64,000 nucleotides of DNA, taken from contig NW_027488377.1 of assembly GCF_051014445.1 (NCBI RefSeq), positions 992,001 to 1,056,000 on the forward strand. Reading direction: 5' to 3'. The position numbers and the translations under genes were made by a program. Positions 8,380 to 16,690 of the stretch are shown piece by piece (the stretch's first letter is position 1; every line of letters starts with the position of its first letter). The notes beneath the pieces are model-generated. The model was not told where the DNA came from, did not search any database, and saw nothing but the letters and a program-made list of their open reading frames with translations. The DNA is from Colletes latitarsis. Lineage: Eukaryota > Arthropoda > Insecta > Hymenoptera > Colletidae.

Positions 8380-8506
8380 CTCTGCTAATTACCAGCCGTT
8401 AGTGTCAATTATCGATCGTTGATACTAATTACCGACCATAAATACTAATTACCAACCATAGATACTAATTACCGACCGTAGATACCAATTATCGACTGTC
8501 GGTAAT
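8380..8506 (+). repeat. ~20-bp minisatellite, target of the BEL-A insertion
   Basis: Degenerate tandem units of the form GATACTAATTACCGACCGTA, about six copies. The array is split by BEL-A: a remnant (GTAATAGTTACCGAC) continues directly at 18370 on the other side. The stretch 8225-8380 before it is pyrimidine-rich spacer without a gene. Confidence 0.85.
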
Positions 8507-10185
8507 TGTTAGAATAGGGAGGTTTCAAATATTTTACTTGAACGCCTCGTCTAACGGAGGTCCGGATCACGAGGGAAAGGACGTTGGAAATGTAGTAATT
8601 GCACGTTAGTTTTATTTTTCGCTTCGCCGAATTGTCGACGAAGCCGTTTATTTTGCACAGTTTTGTCAGGACGAACACAAAACACAAACTCTTAACTTTA
8701 ACTCGAACCGCCTGGACGTCTGGCCGGCGTCTGGCCAGAAAAAACCCCGCCGATGGGCCGTCTCCGTTCGGCGGTTCGCGTTGCTCTATCCTGAAACAAG
8801 AGAGACGAGACTATGCGTAAATATCGAGTAACGTGAGTCACGTTGTCCGTCTCGTTCTAAGGTTCACGCGCTCTTGGTTGTGCTTGTCGCACTTGCGAGC
8901 GGGGAACTCGGCCGCCGCGTTACGCAGCTAAGCTAGTGGACTGTATGTGTGAACGTTCCCTTTAAACCAGGAAACGTTTGATTGCAGATTTGGGAGACGA
9001 GAATCGATCTCGATTTTTCCCGACTGCTAATTTCGACTGTCGCCGGAGAGGTTAACAGAGGGAGGTTGTAAGGCTCCAACTATTTACCTGCTCCTCGGCC
9101 GTTTATCGTCCTCGTAATGCGTACGGGCACTGTGTGGTGCAGCACCTTTACAGCGCATGCAGCGACTTATAATTATAGTGCGTACACCACGGCGCTATAC
9201 TGAGCGGTTCTACGCACAGGGTCCGTACACACTGGCGATGATTGAACAGCGCTCTAGCTGGTCGCCGGATGCCGGAACTCAAGTATTGTCCCGAACACCG
9301 ACTGGAGGACGGTAATACCACCCAGGGTATGCACGCCACGAAGGCCCCTAAGGGTGGGTTTGCACCGTTCGACAGTCGAGAGGTTCGAGATTCAAATTCG
9401 AAACCTCGGACACGACCTCTGATTGCAGCGATACGTGTCTGATGTCAGACTGATGTGGACTATAGCCACCGCTGAATGGGAATTTCGGATTATAATTCAC
9501 GAAATTCTACAGTCGCTTTGATCTGGTCGAAACCCGACCTGATCTTTATCGAATTACAACGAGTTGCGAAAGGAATCACGGGAAGAGATTGATTCACGAT
9601 CCGTCCTCGTATTCGATTCCTTTCCTCGTTTACGATTTTTTAATTTAAATTGTGAACGGGTTACGGAAGGAGTCACGGTAAAGGATTGTTTTTACAATCC
9701 GTTCTCGTATGGAGTCCTTCCTTTTCCACGTTCAGAATTTATTCGAAAAGTTCGAGTGACTCGTAACTATTCGAGAACTATGGAATTCCCGAGGAGCGGG
9801 GTCGTATGCCCATGTGCTCCCTGCCGGTTCCAGATTAAGAGTGACGGACGAGCACGGACAGTCAAAATGTTCGCTCGAAGGGTGAAACCTCCGTAGAGCG
9901 GCGCTGTGAACGTTTTTTGAGTCCGTCTTTGTCTAATACAAAATTGTCGTACCTTCTCTAGACACGCGCGTCGAAACTTTCGTTTCGAAATTGAGCGTTA
10001 CGTGATCGATCGCGTGAGGTCTCGAAAAAAAACCCGAGAGCGGCTGTTTTTCTATCCCGTACTGTTTTCGCGTAGCGGACACGACGACCGAGGTACCTCT
10101 GGTCTTACGTACGCCGAAAAAACAATACCGGGTGACGAATTATATTTTACTCGAAAATACGTCGAATTAACGCGATATTTAAACA
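8507..10185 (-). repeat. BEL-A 3' LTR
   Basis: 1679 bp. In element sense it starts TGTTTAAATATCGCG (at 10185) and ends CCTATTCTAACA (at 8507). Sense-strand landmarks in order are: two nested hairpins (about 9735-9560), the block TTGGAGCCTTACAA (9079-9066), TACAGTCCAC (8945-8936), a splice-acceptor-like TCTCTCTTGTTTCAG ending at 8791, and AATAAA at 8652-8647 and 8616-8611. Small ORFs within it are not convincing genes. Confidence 0.95.
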
Positions 10186-10302
10186 TACCGCCCCCCTTGC
10201 ACGGTCCGTGCAATAATCCGGAGGAGCGGTAATTCGCGGTCACATGCAATCTACCGTAGAGAAGGTCGTTGTACACATAATTATATAAATCAAAGTACTT
10301 AC
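8791..10302 (-). other. predicted 3'-terminal intron from end of ORF3 into 3' LTR (BEL-A)
   Basis: In element sense a donor GTAAGTAC begins directly after the ORF3 stop codon (10302). A strong acceptor with pyrimidine tract ends at 8791 inside the LTR, followed by AATAAA about 140 bases on. Length 1512 bp. It would remove the palindrome, polypurine tract and most of U3 from a spliced mRNA. BEL-B and BEL-C have equivalents. No transcript evidence is available here. Confidence 0.5.
10186..10213 (-). promoter_or_regulatory. polypurine tract with abutting palindrome (BEL-A)
   Basis: In element sense TTGCACGGTCCGTGCAA, a perfect 8+1+8 palindrome, runs straight into AAGGGGGGCGGTA and then the 3' LTR. 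The purine run is the expected plus-strand primer. The same arrangement occurs in BEL-B and BEL-C. Confidence 0.85.
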
Positions 10303-10929
10303 TTAACGCCGAGCTAAGGCCCGTCTGCCCTCCAAAATTTGGAGGGTGGTGAGGACAGCCTCTTGTAGCGCGGCCTGATCAAGGCTGCCCCGGTTGGAGG
10401 GCCGTTGGCGTCCCGGCCGGCGGGTGGTCGGCTGCCGGTCCCTGGGGCGACCTCTCCCAGCCACCCTGGCCTGTCCTCGGTCCCCTCTGGTCCGGTCCTC
10501 CCTCGGAGGTGGTACCGGCGGGGTGCTGCTGCCTCCCGGTAGGAGGTTCGACTGGGTCGCGTCCGGTCGCTGTGATGTGGGGGCGACGGTCGCTCTAAAA
10601 TTGCACCCCACCAGGCGCCCCCCTCTCGCCCACTTCAACCTGAAGTGGCCTCCAGGCGCTTTACATTTCAGCCGCCTGGTCGTCCAGGGCACGTGCGCCG
10701 GTATCCGGAGGACGTCCTGGCCCAGGTTTAGGAGGAACTCCTGAGCCGGTCCGGGCGTCTCCGTCGGAGCCGGTGTCTCCTCCGCTTGTGCCTCTTGCGG
10801 GGGAGTGGTCGGCAGCGGTCGTGAGGTATCGACCAGTTTTAGCAGCCGGTCAAACTGTTGATCTATTTCGGGGTCTCGTACCGCCCCGACGACCGTCTCA
10901 ACACTCTCCTCGGAACTGCTTGACGCCAT
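10303..10929 (-). CDS. BEL-A ORF3, accessory gene of unknown function
   Basis: 208 residues from the ATG at 10929 (MASSSSEE); the frame is open 18 bases further upstream without an ATG. The N-terminus is acidic and Ser/Pro-rich. A conserved core (about residues 71-110) contains GQDVLRIPAHVPWTTRR and KAPGGHFRLKWARGGRLVGC, predicted beta-rich. Then comes an Arg/Pro-rich, strongly basic stretch, and finally a short amphipathic helix (AALQEAVLTTLQILEGRR). Relatives lie at the same place in BEL-B and BEL-C. It has no signal peptide, membrane segment or zinc finger, so it is not an envelope gene. The basic region suggests nucleic-acid binding, but that is inference. A TATA/initiator pair lies upstream and a splice donor follows the stop. 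Confidence 0.8.
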   Translation of the reverse strand: MASSSSEESVETVVGAVRDPEIDQQFDRLLKLVDTSRPLPTTPPQEAQAEETPAPTETPGPAQEFLLNLGQDVLRIPAHVPWTTRRLKCKAPGGHFRLKWARGGRLVGCNFRATVAPTSQRPDATQSNLLPGGSSTPPVPPPREDRTRGDRGQARVAGRGRPRDRQPTTRRPGRQRPSNRGSLDQAALQEAVLTTLQILEGRRALARR

Positions 10930-10973
10930 GTTGGTTTTTTTTTTCAATTTTTCTTCCGCGTATGACTTGGAAC

Positions 10974-11007
10974 TGAGCGAATTCGGCCTACGGGTCCTGC
11001 TTTTAAA
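10974..11007 (-). promoter_or_regulatory. putative internal promoter of BEL-A ORF3 (TATA + initiator)
   Basis: In sense, TTTAAAAG (11007-11000) is followed by the arthropod initiator TCAGTT with its A at 10974, 33 bases downstream. The ORF3 ATG is 45 bases further. The spacer GCAGGACCCG is shared with BEL-C. The rest of the 255-base pol-ORF3 gap (10930-11184) also holds a block ACGAGGATAGGGGAAT that recurs in BEL-C. Confidence 0.5.
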
Positions 11008-11184
11008 GCCTGGGACTCTCGCGAATTGCTCCCTTCCTTAATTGTTAACGGGATGGTAGGGAATAGATTCCCCTATCCTCGTTTTGTCACCACATACGCA
11101 GGACACGTGGTAATCAACACCGTTGTTATTACCACCAGCGGTTACCACATTCCTGTTTCTTTGTACCGCGGAATTCGGGATTTC

Positions 11185-14100
11185 TTATGTCCCGGTAGCG
11201 TCGTCTTCGTTTATTGACGGCGTCGACTGTTCCACGGGCAATTTACACAGACGTGTGATTGGTCGTGTGTAGGTGGAAGTAGCTGTACGTACTTTTACAA
11301 CCCGTACGTGCCTATCCTTACCCGGGAATGTTTCCTCTATTCTTCCCATTTCCCATTGATTGGGGGGTAAGAGGGGGTTTTGCACTAATACCAAATCGTT
11401 TGGTTGTAGCTGCAATTGGGCGGTACGCCACTTAAAGCGGTTCTGGAGGTGCGTGAGATAATCACGCGTCCAATGCCTCCAGAGTTGCTCGTGGAATTTT
11501 TGAATCGCCCTCCATCGCGTCAGCCGCGAGAGGTTTTCATTTTCCACGGTCTCGACCGGAAGTGCGTTTACCGGACTTCCGATTAAAAAGTGGCCCGGTG
11601 TGAGAGGTGCATAATCCTCCGGGTTATCGCTTAGAGCGGCGATCGGTCGAGAATTTAGGCTCGCTTCGATCTTGCAGAGCAGTGTCTGCATTTCTTCGCT
11701 TGTTGGCGCGAAATTACCGAGTATGCGTTTCAGGTGATGTTTCACCGATTTCACACCGGCTTCTTGCATACCGCCGAAGTGTGGTGCACTAGGTGGATTA
11801 AATTTCCACCGAATGCCTTTCTGGCCGCACATATTTCGCATTTCCTGTGTATTATACACGAGGTTGAAATGCTCTCTCAATTCTCGATCCGCTCCGACGA
11901 AATTTGTCCCGTTGTCACTGCATATGCAGGACGGAACTCCTCGACGGGCGATGAATCGTTCTAAGGCGGCCAAGAACGCACTCGTTGAATAATCGTGAAC
12001 GAGTTCGATATGCACGGCTCTTGTAGCGAAACAGATAAAAACTGCTATGTAAGCTTTGTGAGCCGTTTTCCCTCGACCGGCGGAATCGCGGACCTTGTAC
12101 GGTCCAGCGTAATCTACTCCGCAGTTCGAGAAAGGTCGTGCAGGGCGGCTGCGTTCTGGGATTAAATCCTGCATTATTTGCGTGGAGGTGGTTGCTTTCC
12201 ATCTCACGCATCGCATGCATTTGTGGATAACCGTCCGCGCCGCATTACGAGCGCCGATGATCCAGAATTTCTGTCTCACCGTGTACATGGTTAATTGCAG
12301 ACCCCCGTGCAACGTATTCACGTGACATTGCCTGATTATCATGTTTGAAACATGATGTTTCGGCAGAATTATCGGGTGTTTGGTCTCCCATGCGAGTGCC
12401 GCATTCTCCAACCTTCCACCCACTCTTAAGACATCTCGGTCGTCGAGGAAGGGGTTTAGGCTTTTTAATGGAGATTTTGCAGGGATTTCCCGTTGCTTTT
12501 TTAAGCATTGGTATTCGTCTGCAAAGTGCGTGCGTTGCAAGTAGCGTGCAATCCTTTCCGTTGCACGCCGTATTTCCGAGGCTTCGATAATTTTGGCGTC
12601 GAATGACCGGCGTTCCCCGTCCCACTCCCTTCGGAACCGAAGGCAGTAGGCGGTGACGCGTAGTAGTTTACTCCATTCAGAAAATCGGAATACAAAATCC
12701 CATTCCTTTTCCGGAGTTGCTACGAGGGTATGCGATACGCGTTTACCCTCCTCGGTCTCGATTGAAGCGGGCATTTTCGGCCAACTTTCTTCCGCCAGTC
12801 GAAGCCACGTCGGCCCTGAAATCCATAGCTCCGACTGAATAAGTTCCGCAGCTTCTACTCCACGCGAATTTAAATCTGCGGGATTTGAGCGTGTGGGAAC
12901 GTGATACCATTCAGCGTTTGGGAGCATAGTTTGGATTTTGGAGACACGGTTGGCGATTAAAACCTTCCATGTCGATGCATGCTTTCTCAACCAAGCGAGT
13001 GCAATCGTAGAATCTGTCCAGCAGATTATGCGGTCCAGCTTCATCGGAAGGGACCGCTTTACGTGCATCACAAGCTCGGAGAGGAGTACAGCCCCGTTTA
13101 ATTCCAGGACGGGGATGGACTGCGTTTTAATTGGAGCCACTCGCGTTTTTGCCATTATCAATGTCGAAAAGACTTCATTGCTCGTTGTCGTCACGCGTAA
13201 ATACGTGACGGCAGAGTAGGCTGCGAGGGAGGCATCGCAGAATCCGTGCAACTCCACGGTCGCGGTATCTGCTCCATAACGTATCCATCTTGGAATTTTT
13301 AGTTCCTTTAAACTACTCCAATCCGTGCAGAACGTATTCCACGTTTTCTGCGTATTCGCGGAGATTTGGTCGTCCCACTGGATTTTCTCCAGCCACTGGG
13401 ACTGCATTAAAATCTTTGCGCGAATTACGACGGGTGATAACCAGCCGAGCGGATCGAAGAGTTTGGCAATTTCCGAAAACAAATTTCTCTTTGTCATCGG
13501 TGATGCCGACGGTTGAAACCGTTGGAGATTGAAATAGAAATAATCTCCAGACGGAATCCATCGTAGACCAAGCACTTTTAGTTCGGAATCCTCGAACAGG
13601 GTGAGGTCCACGGCGTGGGAGTGAGCGCTGTGGGGGATGTTTCGCAGCAACTGTGGCGAATTTCCAGCCCACTTTCTCAGCTGAAACCCACCTCCTTGCA
13701 GAAGGTCACACACTTGCGTGCGGATTTCCTCCAGCAAGGGTTTGTCCGGTGCTCCCATGAATACATCATCGACGTAAATGTCCTTCTCGAGAATCGGGGC
13801 GGCTAAGGGAAATTTTCTCCCATCCTGCTCCTTTAATTCGAGAAGGGTACGCATCGATAAGTATGGGGCGCACGCCGTTCCGTATGTGACGGTATTTAGT
13901 TCGAACGCTTGCAGCTGTTCGGTTTCGGGTGCACACCACACGATGCATTGGAATCGACGATCCTGTGGGGCGACGAGAATCTGTCGAAACATTTTCTCAA
14001 TGTCGGCCACTAACACGTATTCGTACACACGCCACCTCGTTAATACCGAGGTGATATCGTTTTGTAATTTCGGACCTACGTGTAGGATGTCGTTTAGGGA

Positions 14101-16566
14101 GCGACCTCCAGTCGTCCTACTGGTCGCATTGAATACGACCCGTAGTTTCGTGGTCGTACTGTCCGTACGGACGACCGCTCTATGGGGTATGTAGAGTCTA
14201 GTTCGGTCGATGGGCTCGATACGAGCCATATGACCAAGGGACTCGTACTCGGTTAAAAACTCCGAGTATTCTTGACCCAGGGTCGGATTTGTTTCTAGTT
14301 TCCTTCGCAGCCTTGCGAGAGCGGAGAGCGCGATATGGAATGAATTTCCCAACGCTTCTTCCGGTCTCGGGCAATTGAAGGGGAGTCGTACTAGAAACCT
14401 CCCAGTCTCGTTACGGACGACGGTTTTTCGGAAGAATGCTTCGCACTCTTCCTCTGCCTTTGTACGCAGTGGCGTCGCGGGAATTTCTTCCGATTCCCAG
14501 AATTTCCGAATCGCTTGATCCAGCGATTCGAGTACGGTGCAATGCAACGTCCGTACTGTATTCGGGGTTGCGCCCGCTGCACTTATCGGCCCGGAGATTA
14601 CCCAGCCGAACGCAGTCTCTTGGGCTATCGGACCTTCCGCTGTTACGCGGCGGAATCCCGGACGCAGAATCTGCGCGTATAGGTCGGCGCCGATCAAAAT
14701 CTCAATGTTTTGATCAGCTGTGACGTCGGAATCGGCGAGAGGTAGGTCCCGAAACGCTTCGTAGCCGAGCGTTTTTTTGGACGACGTTGCGTAGGTCGTG
14801 ATTCGAGGCACGACGTACGCGTCGACCGTACATGTCGGTTTCCTATCTTCCTTCGCGCTGAGGTTCATTCCGACGCTATATTTGATCGCGTCTGTTCGTT
14901 TTCCTCCCAAGCCCGTTACCGTGGCTGGAGTTTTCCTTCGTGCGAGTTTGAGGTCATTCACCAAACTCGCGGAAATGAAGGAAGTTTCCGAACCTTGATC
15001 GAGCAGTGCGCGCGCGATTCGCGACGCACCGTGTTTTCCATACACTCGCACTCGAGCCGTAGCCAACAACACGGGCCTCGGTACATGTGTACCGAATGTC
15101 GTACAGTGCGACGTCGTGGCTTTCGGTGTGTTGGCGCTCGGCGAGGTTTTTCCTTTTGGCCTGAATTTTCCAGGCCGCCGGGGTGGGGCTTCTGACCGCC
15201 TTTCCTCTTTATCGCCGTACTCGGTTTCCGATACCGGCTGATTATTCTGAGGCTCCCGTGATATTTCGAAGTGCAGCAGGGTATGGTGTTTTCCGCTGCA
15301 CCTCGTGCACGCCGTGGGGCTTTTGCACTTCATTACCGTATGGGTGGTGCCCAAGCATTGTATGCACCACCGACTACGTTTTACGTATTGACTGCGCATT
15401 TTTGCAGTCAATCGCATGAAGTTGTCGCAATTCGTCAACTTGTGCGGCCCTGTACAGAATCCACACGACTTTGTTGACGTAGTTCCAACCTGCCTGTTGT
15501 CGTGACTCGTTTCCCGGGGTTTTTCCGCCCGGATGTGGTCTAGGACAGCATTATGGCTGCGCACGTGTTTGGAGGCGTCACCGGAAACCCGAGTGGCCTT
15601 CGTATTTCGTGCATTTTTGGTTGAAAGCCCTAAGGCTGCATTCCGCCGCTCCTCGGTCATGGAAAGCAGAGCGCACGATTCTCGTTCCACGAACCTCCTT
15701 ACGTCCTCGAACGTAGGATAGTCGGGCGAGCTGCCTAGTGTCCTCTGCCATTTCAACTCCATTTCAGGGGTGAAATGTTGCTTCGCCCAGTGCGCTAGTA
15801 GCCATTCTACCAGCTGTTCTGGGGTTCCCTTTTTCCGGAGGGCAGCGAGGGCTTCTGTGCAATCCACCGTGATCTGCTGCATACTAGCTAGATCATTTAG
15901 ATCGATGGGGTTCATGTACAGAAGTTTGTCTAGTAGTTTTCCCGTTACTAGACGTGGGAGACCGAATTTGCTCTTGAGCTTTTTCCACGCTTCCGGGAAA
16001 TTGCGACCGACGATTTCTATAGACGAAATCGTCGCCAGAGCCGGTCCTTCTAAGCATGCGTTTAAATGATGCAGTTTTTGTACATCGGACAACCATGCAT
16101 TATTGATCACCCCGGAGGTGAACAGATCCTCGAAGTGTTCCCACTCTCGAGGATCCCCTCCGAATTTTGGTAATCTTTGTTTTGGGAGCTCGATCGGTAT
16201 ACTGCATTGAGCTTCCGACGCCGCCGGTTTTGGATCCCCGGCGAGTCGTTCTATCTCAGCGCTTACGAATTCCACGAAATCGTGATAGTCGTTTTCGGCA
16301 GTGGCCATACCGTTCTGTTTAAAGAATTCGTATTCCTGCCTTTGCGCTGGCTGTACTAACTTCCGTACAGCCGAGTACCGATCTGTGAGTTCCCTCCATA
16401 AGTTTTTGGCAAACTCGAGCTTTTCCTCAAGGCCTCGTACCGAGTAGCTCGCTTTTCCCTTCTTCTTGAGGTTAATGCCCAACTTATTGAGTCGGTATGC
16501 ACCCTCGGTCAAGGCATCGATGTGATCATCGAGCTCCGACCACGTGGCTTGTTTAGCTACCGCCAT
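11185..16566 (-). CDS. BEL-A Gag-Pol polyprotein, intact
   Basis: A single frame of 1793 codons from ATG 16566. Gag (DUF1759-like) covers about residues 1-330. Three Cys/His knuckles lie at about 368-432 (CGFCTGPHKLTNC, CIQCLGTTHTVMKC, CTRCSGKHHTLLH). A BEL-type aspartic protease follows with LLDQGSETSFI (Asp523; the usual DSG/DTG is DQG, common in this clade). Reverse transcriptase spans about 790-1050 with YVDD at 931-934. RNase H begins with HGFCDAS near 1106 (Pao A17-type region). The integrase has an H-H-C-C zinc module (HHVSNMIIRQCHVNTLHGG ... CMRCVRW), then Asp in CGVDYAGP (about 1485), Asp in CSDNGTNF (about 1550) and Glu in MQEAGVKSV (about 1604). A DUF5641-like C-terminus follows. 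No stop or frameshift is seen. Gag and Pol share one frame without a shift, as in many BEL elements. Confidence 0.96.
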   Translation of the reverse strand: MAVAKQATWSELDDHIDALTEGAYRLNKLGINLKKKGKASYSVRGLEEKLEFAKNLWRELTDRYSAVRKLVQPAQRQEYEFFKQNGMATAENDYHDFVEFVSAEIERLAGDPKPAASEAQCSIPIELPKQRLPKFGGDPREWEHFEDLFTSGVINNAWLSDVQKLHHLNACLEGPALATISSIEIVGRNFPEAWKKLKSKFGLPRLVTGKLLDKLLYMNPIDLNDLASMQQITVDCTEALAALRKKGTPEQLVEWLLAHWAKQHFTPEMELKWQRTLGSSPDYPTFEDVRRFVERESCALLSMTEERRNAALGLSTKNARNTKATRVSGDASKHVRSHNAVLDHIRAEKPRETSHDNRQVGTTSTKSCGFCTGPHKLTNCDNFMRLTAKMRSQYVKRSRWCIQCLGTTHTVMKCKSPTACTRCSGKHHTLLHFEISREPQNNQPVSETEYGDKEERRSEAPPRRPGKFRPKGKTSPSANTPKATTSHCTTFGTHVPRPVLLATARVRVYGKHGASRIARALLDQGSETSFISASLVNDLKLARRKTPATVTGLGGKRTDAIKYSVGMNLSAKEDRKPTCTVDAYVVPRITTYATSSKKTLGYEAFRDLPLADSDVTADQNIEILIGADLYAQILRPGFRRVTAEGPIAQETAFGWVISGPISAAGATPNTVRTLHCTVLESLDQAIRKFWESEEIPATPLRTKAEEECEAFFRKTVVRNETGRFLVRLPFNCPRPEEALGNSFHIALSALARLRRKLETNPTLGQEYSEFLTEYESLGHMARIEPIDRTRLYIPHRAVVRTDSTTTKLRVVFNATSRTTGGRSLNDILHVGPKLQNDITSVLTRWRVYEYVLVADIEKMFRQILVAPQDRRFQCIVWCAPETEQLQAFELNTVTYGTACAPYLSMRTLLELKEQDGRKFPLAAPILEKDIYVDDVFMGAPDKPLLEEIRTQVCDLLQGGGFQLRKWAGNSPQLLRNIPHSAHSHAVDLTLFEDSELKVLGLRWIPSGDYFYFNLQRFQPSASPMTKRNLFSEIAKLFDPLGWLSPVVIRAKILMQSQWLEKIQWDDQISANTQKTWNTFCTDWSSLKELKIPRWIRYGADTATVELHGFCDASLAAYSAVTYLRVTTTSNEVFSTLIMAKTRVAPIKTQSIPVLELNGAVLLSELVMHVKRSLPMKLDRIICWTDSTIALAWLRKHASTWKVLIANRVSKIQTMLPNAEWYHVPTRSNPADLNSRGVEAAELIQSELWISGPTWLRLAEESWPKMPASIETEEGKRVSHTLVATPEKEWDFVFRFSEWSKLLRVTAYCLRFRREWDGERRSFDAKIIEASEIRRATERIARYLQRTHFADEYQCLKKQREIPAKSPLKSLNPFLDDRDVLRVGGRLENAALAWETKHPIILPKHHVSNMIIRQCHVNTLHGGLQLTMYTVRQKFWIIGARNAARTVIHKCMRCVRWKATTSTQIMQDLIPERSRPARPFSNCGVDYAGPYKVRDSAGRGKTAHKAYIAVFICFATRAVHIELVHDYSTSAFLAALERFIARRGVPSCICSDNGTNFVGADRELREHFNLVYNTQEMRNMCGQKGIRWKFNPPSAPHFGGMQEAGVKSVKHHLKRILGNFAPTSEEMQTLLCKIEASLNSRPIAALSDNPEDYAPLTPGHFLIGSPVNALPVETVENENLSRLTRWRAIQKFHEQLWRHWTRDYLTHLQNRFKWRTAQLQLQPNDLVLVQNPLLPPNQWEMGRIEETFPGKDRHVRVVKVRTATSTYTRPITRLCKLPVEQSTPSINEDDATGT

Positions 16567-16670
16567 AGTTGGATTTTCGAGGATAAAACCGCTCGAAATA
16601 ACCTCTTACGTGGGTAATTCCACACGTGTACAATCGTGCACCTTTTCCTGGTCCAATAAACCTCGTTTAG

Positions 16671-16690
16671 ATCCGGCTCGAAGGACCTTA
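16671..16690 (-). promoter_or_regulatory. BEL-A primer-binding site (tRNA-Tyr)
   Basis: Directly after the 5' LTR in sense, the 17 bases GGTCCTTCGAGCCGGAT are complementary to the 3' end of insect tRNA-Tyr as I recall it (...ATCCGGCTCGAAGGACC). They are preceded by TAA, so the terminal A of CCA is not matched. The same site is at 30026-30045 and 42817-42836. The 104-base leader to gag contains nothing else recognisable. Confidence 0.75.

Noticed and set aside
9148..9442. tRNA gene suspected from the tRNA-Tyr-like GTGGACTGTA near 8936 and neighbouring sequence
   Set aside because: Only 10 bases match tRNA-Tyr; no acceptor stem, D arm or T arm can be built around them.
11607..16359. Numerous plus-strand ORFs of 60-140 codons across BEL-A
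   Set aside because: They are antisense shadows of the intact gag-pol gene; the same holds for ORFs opposite BEL-B pol and the LINE ORF2.
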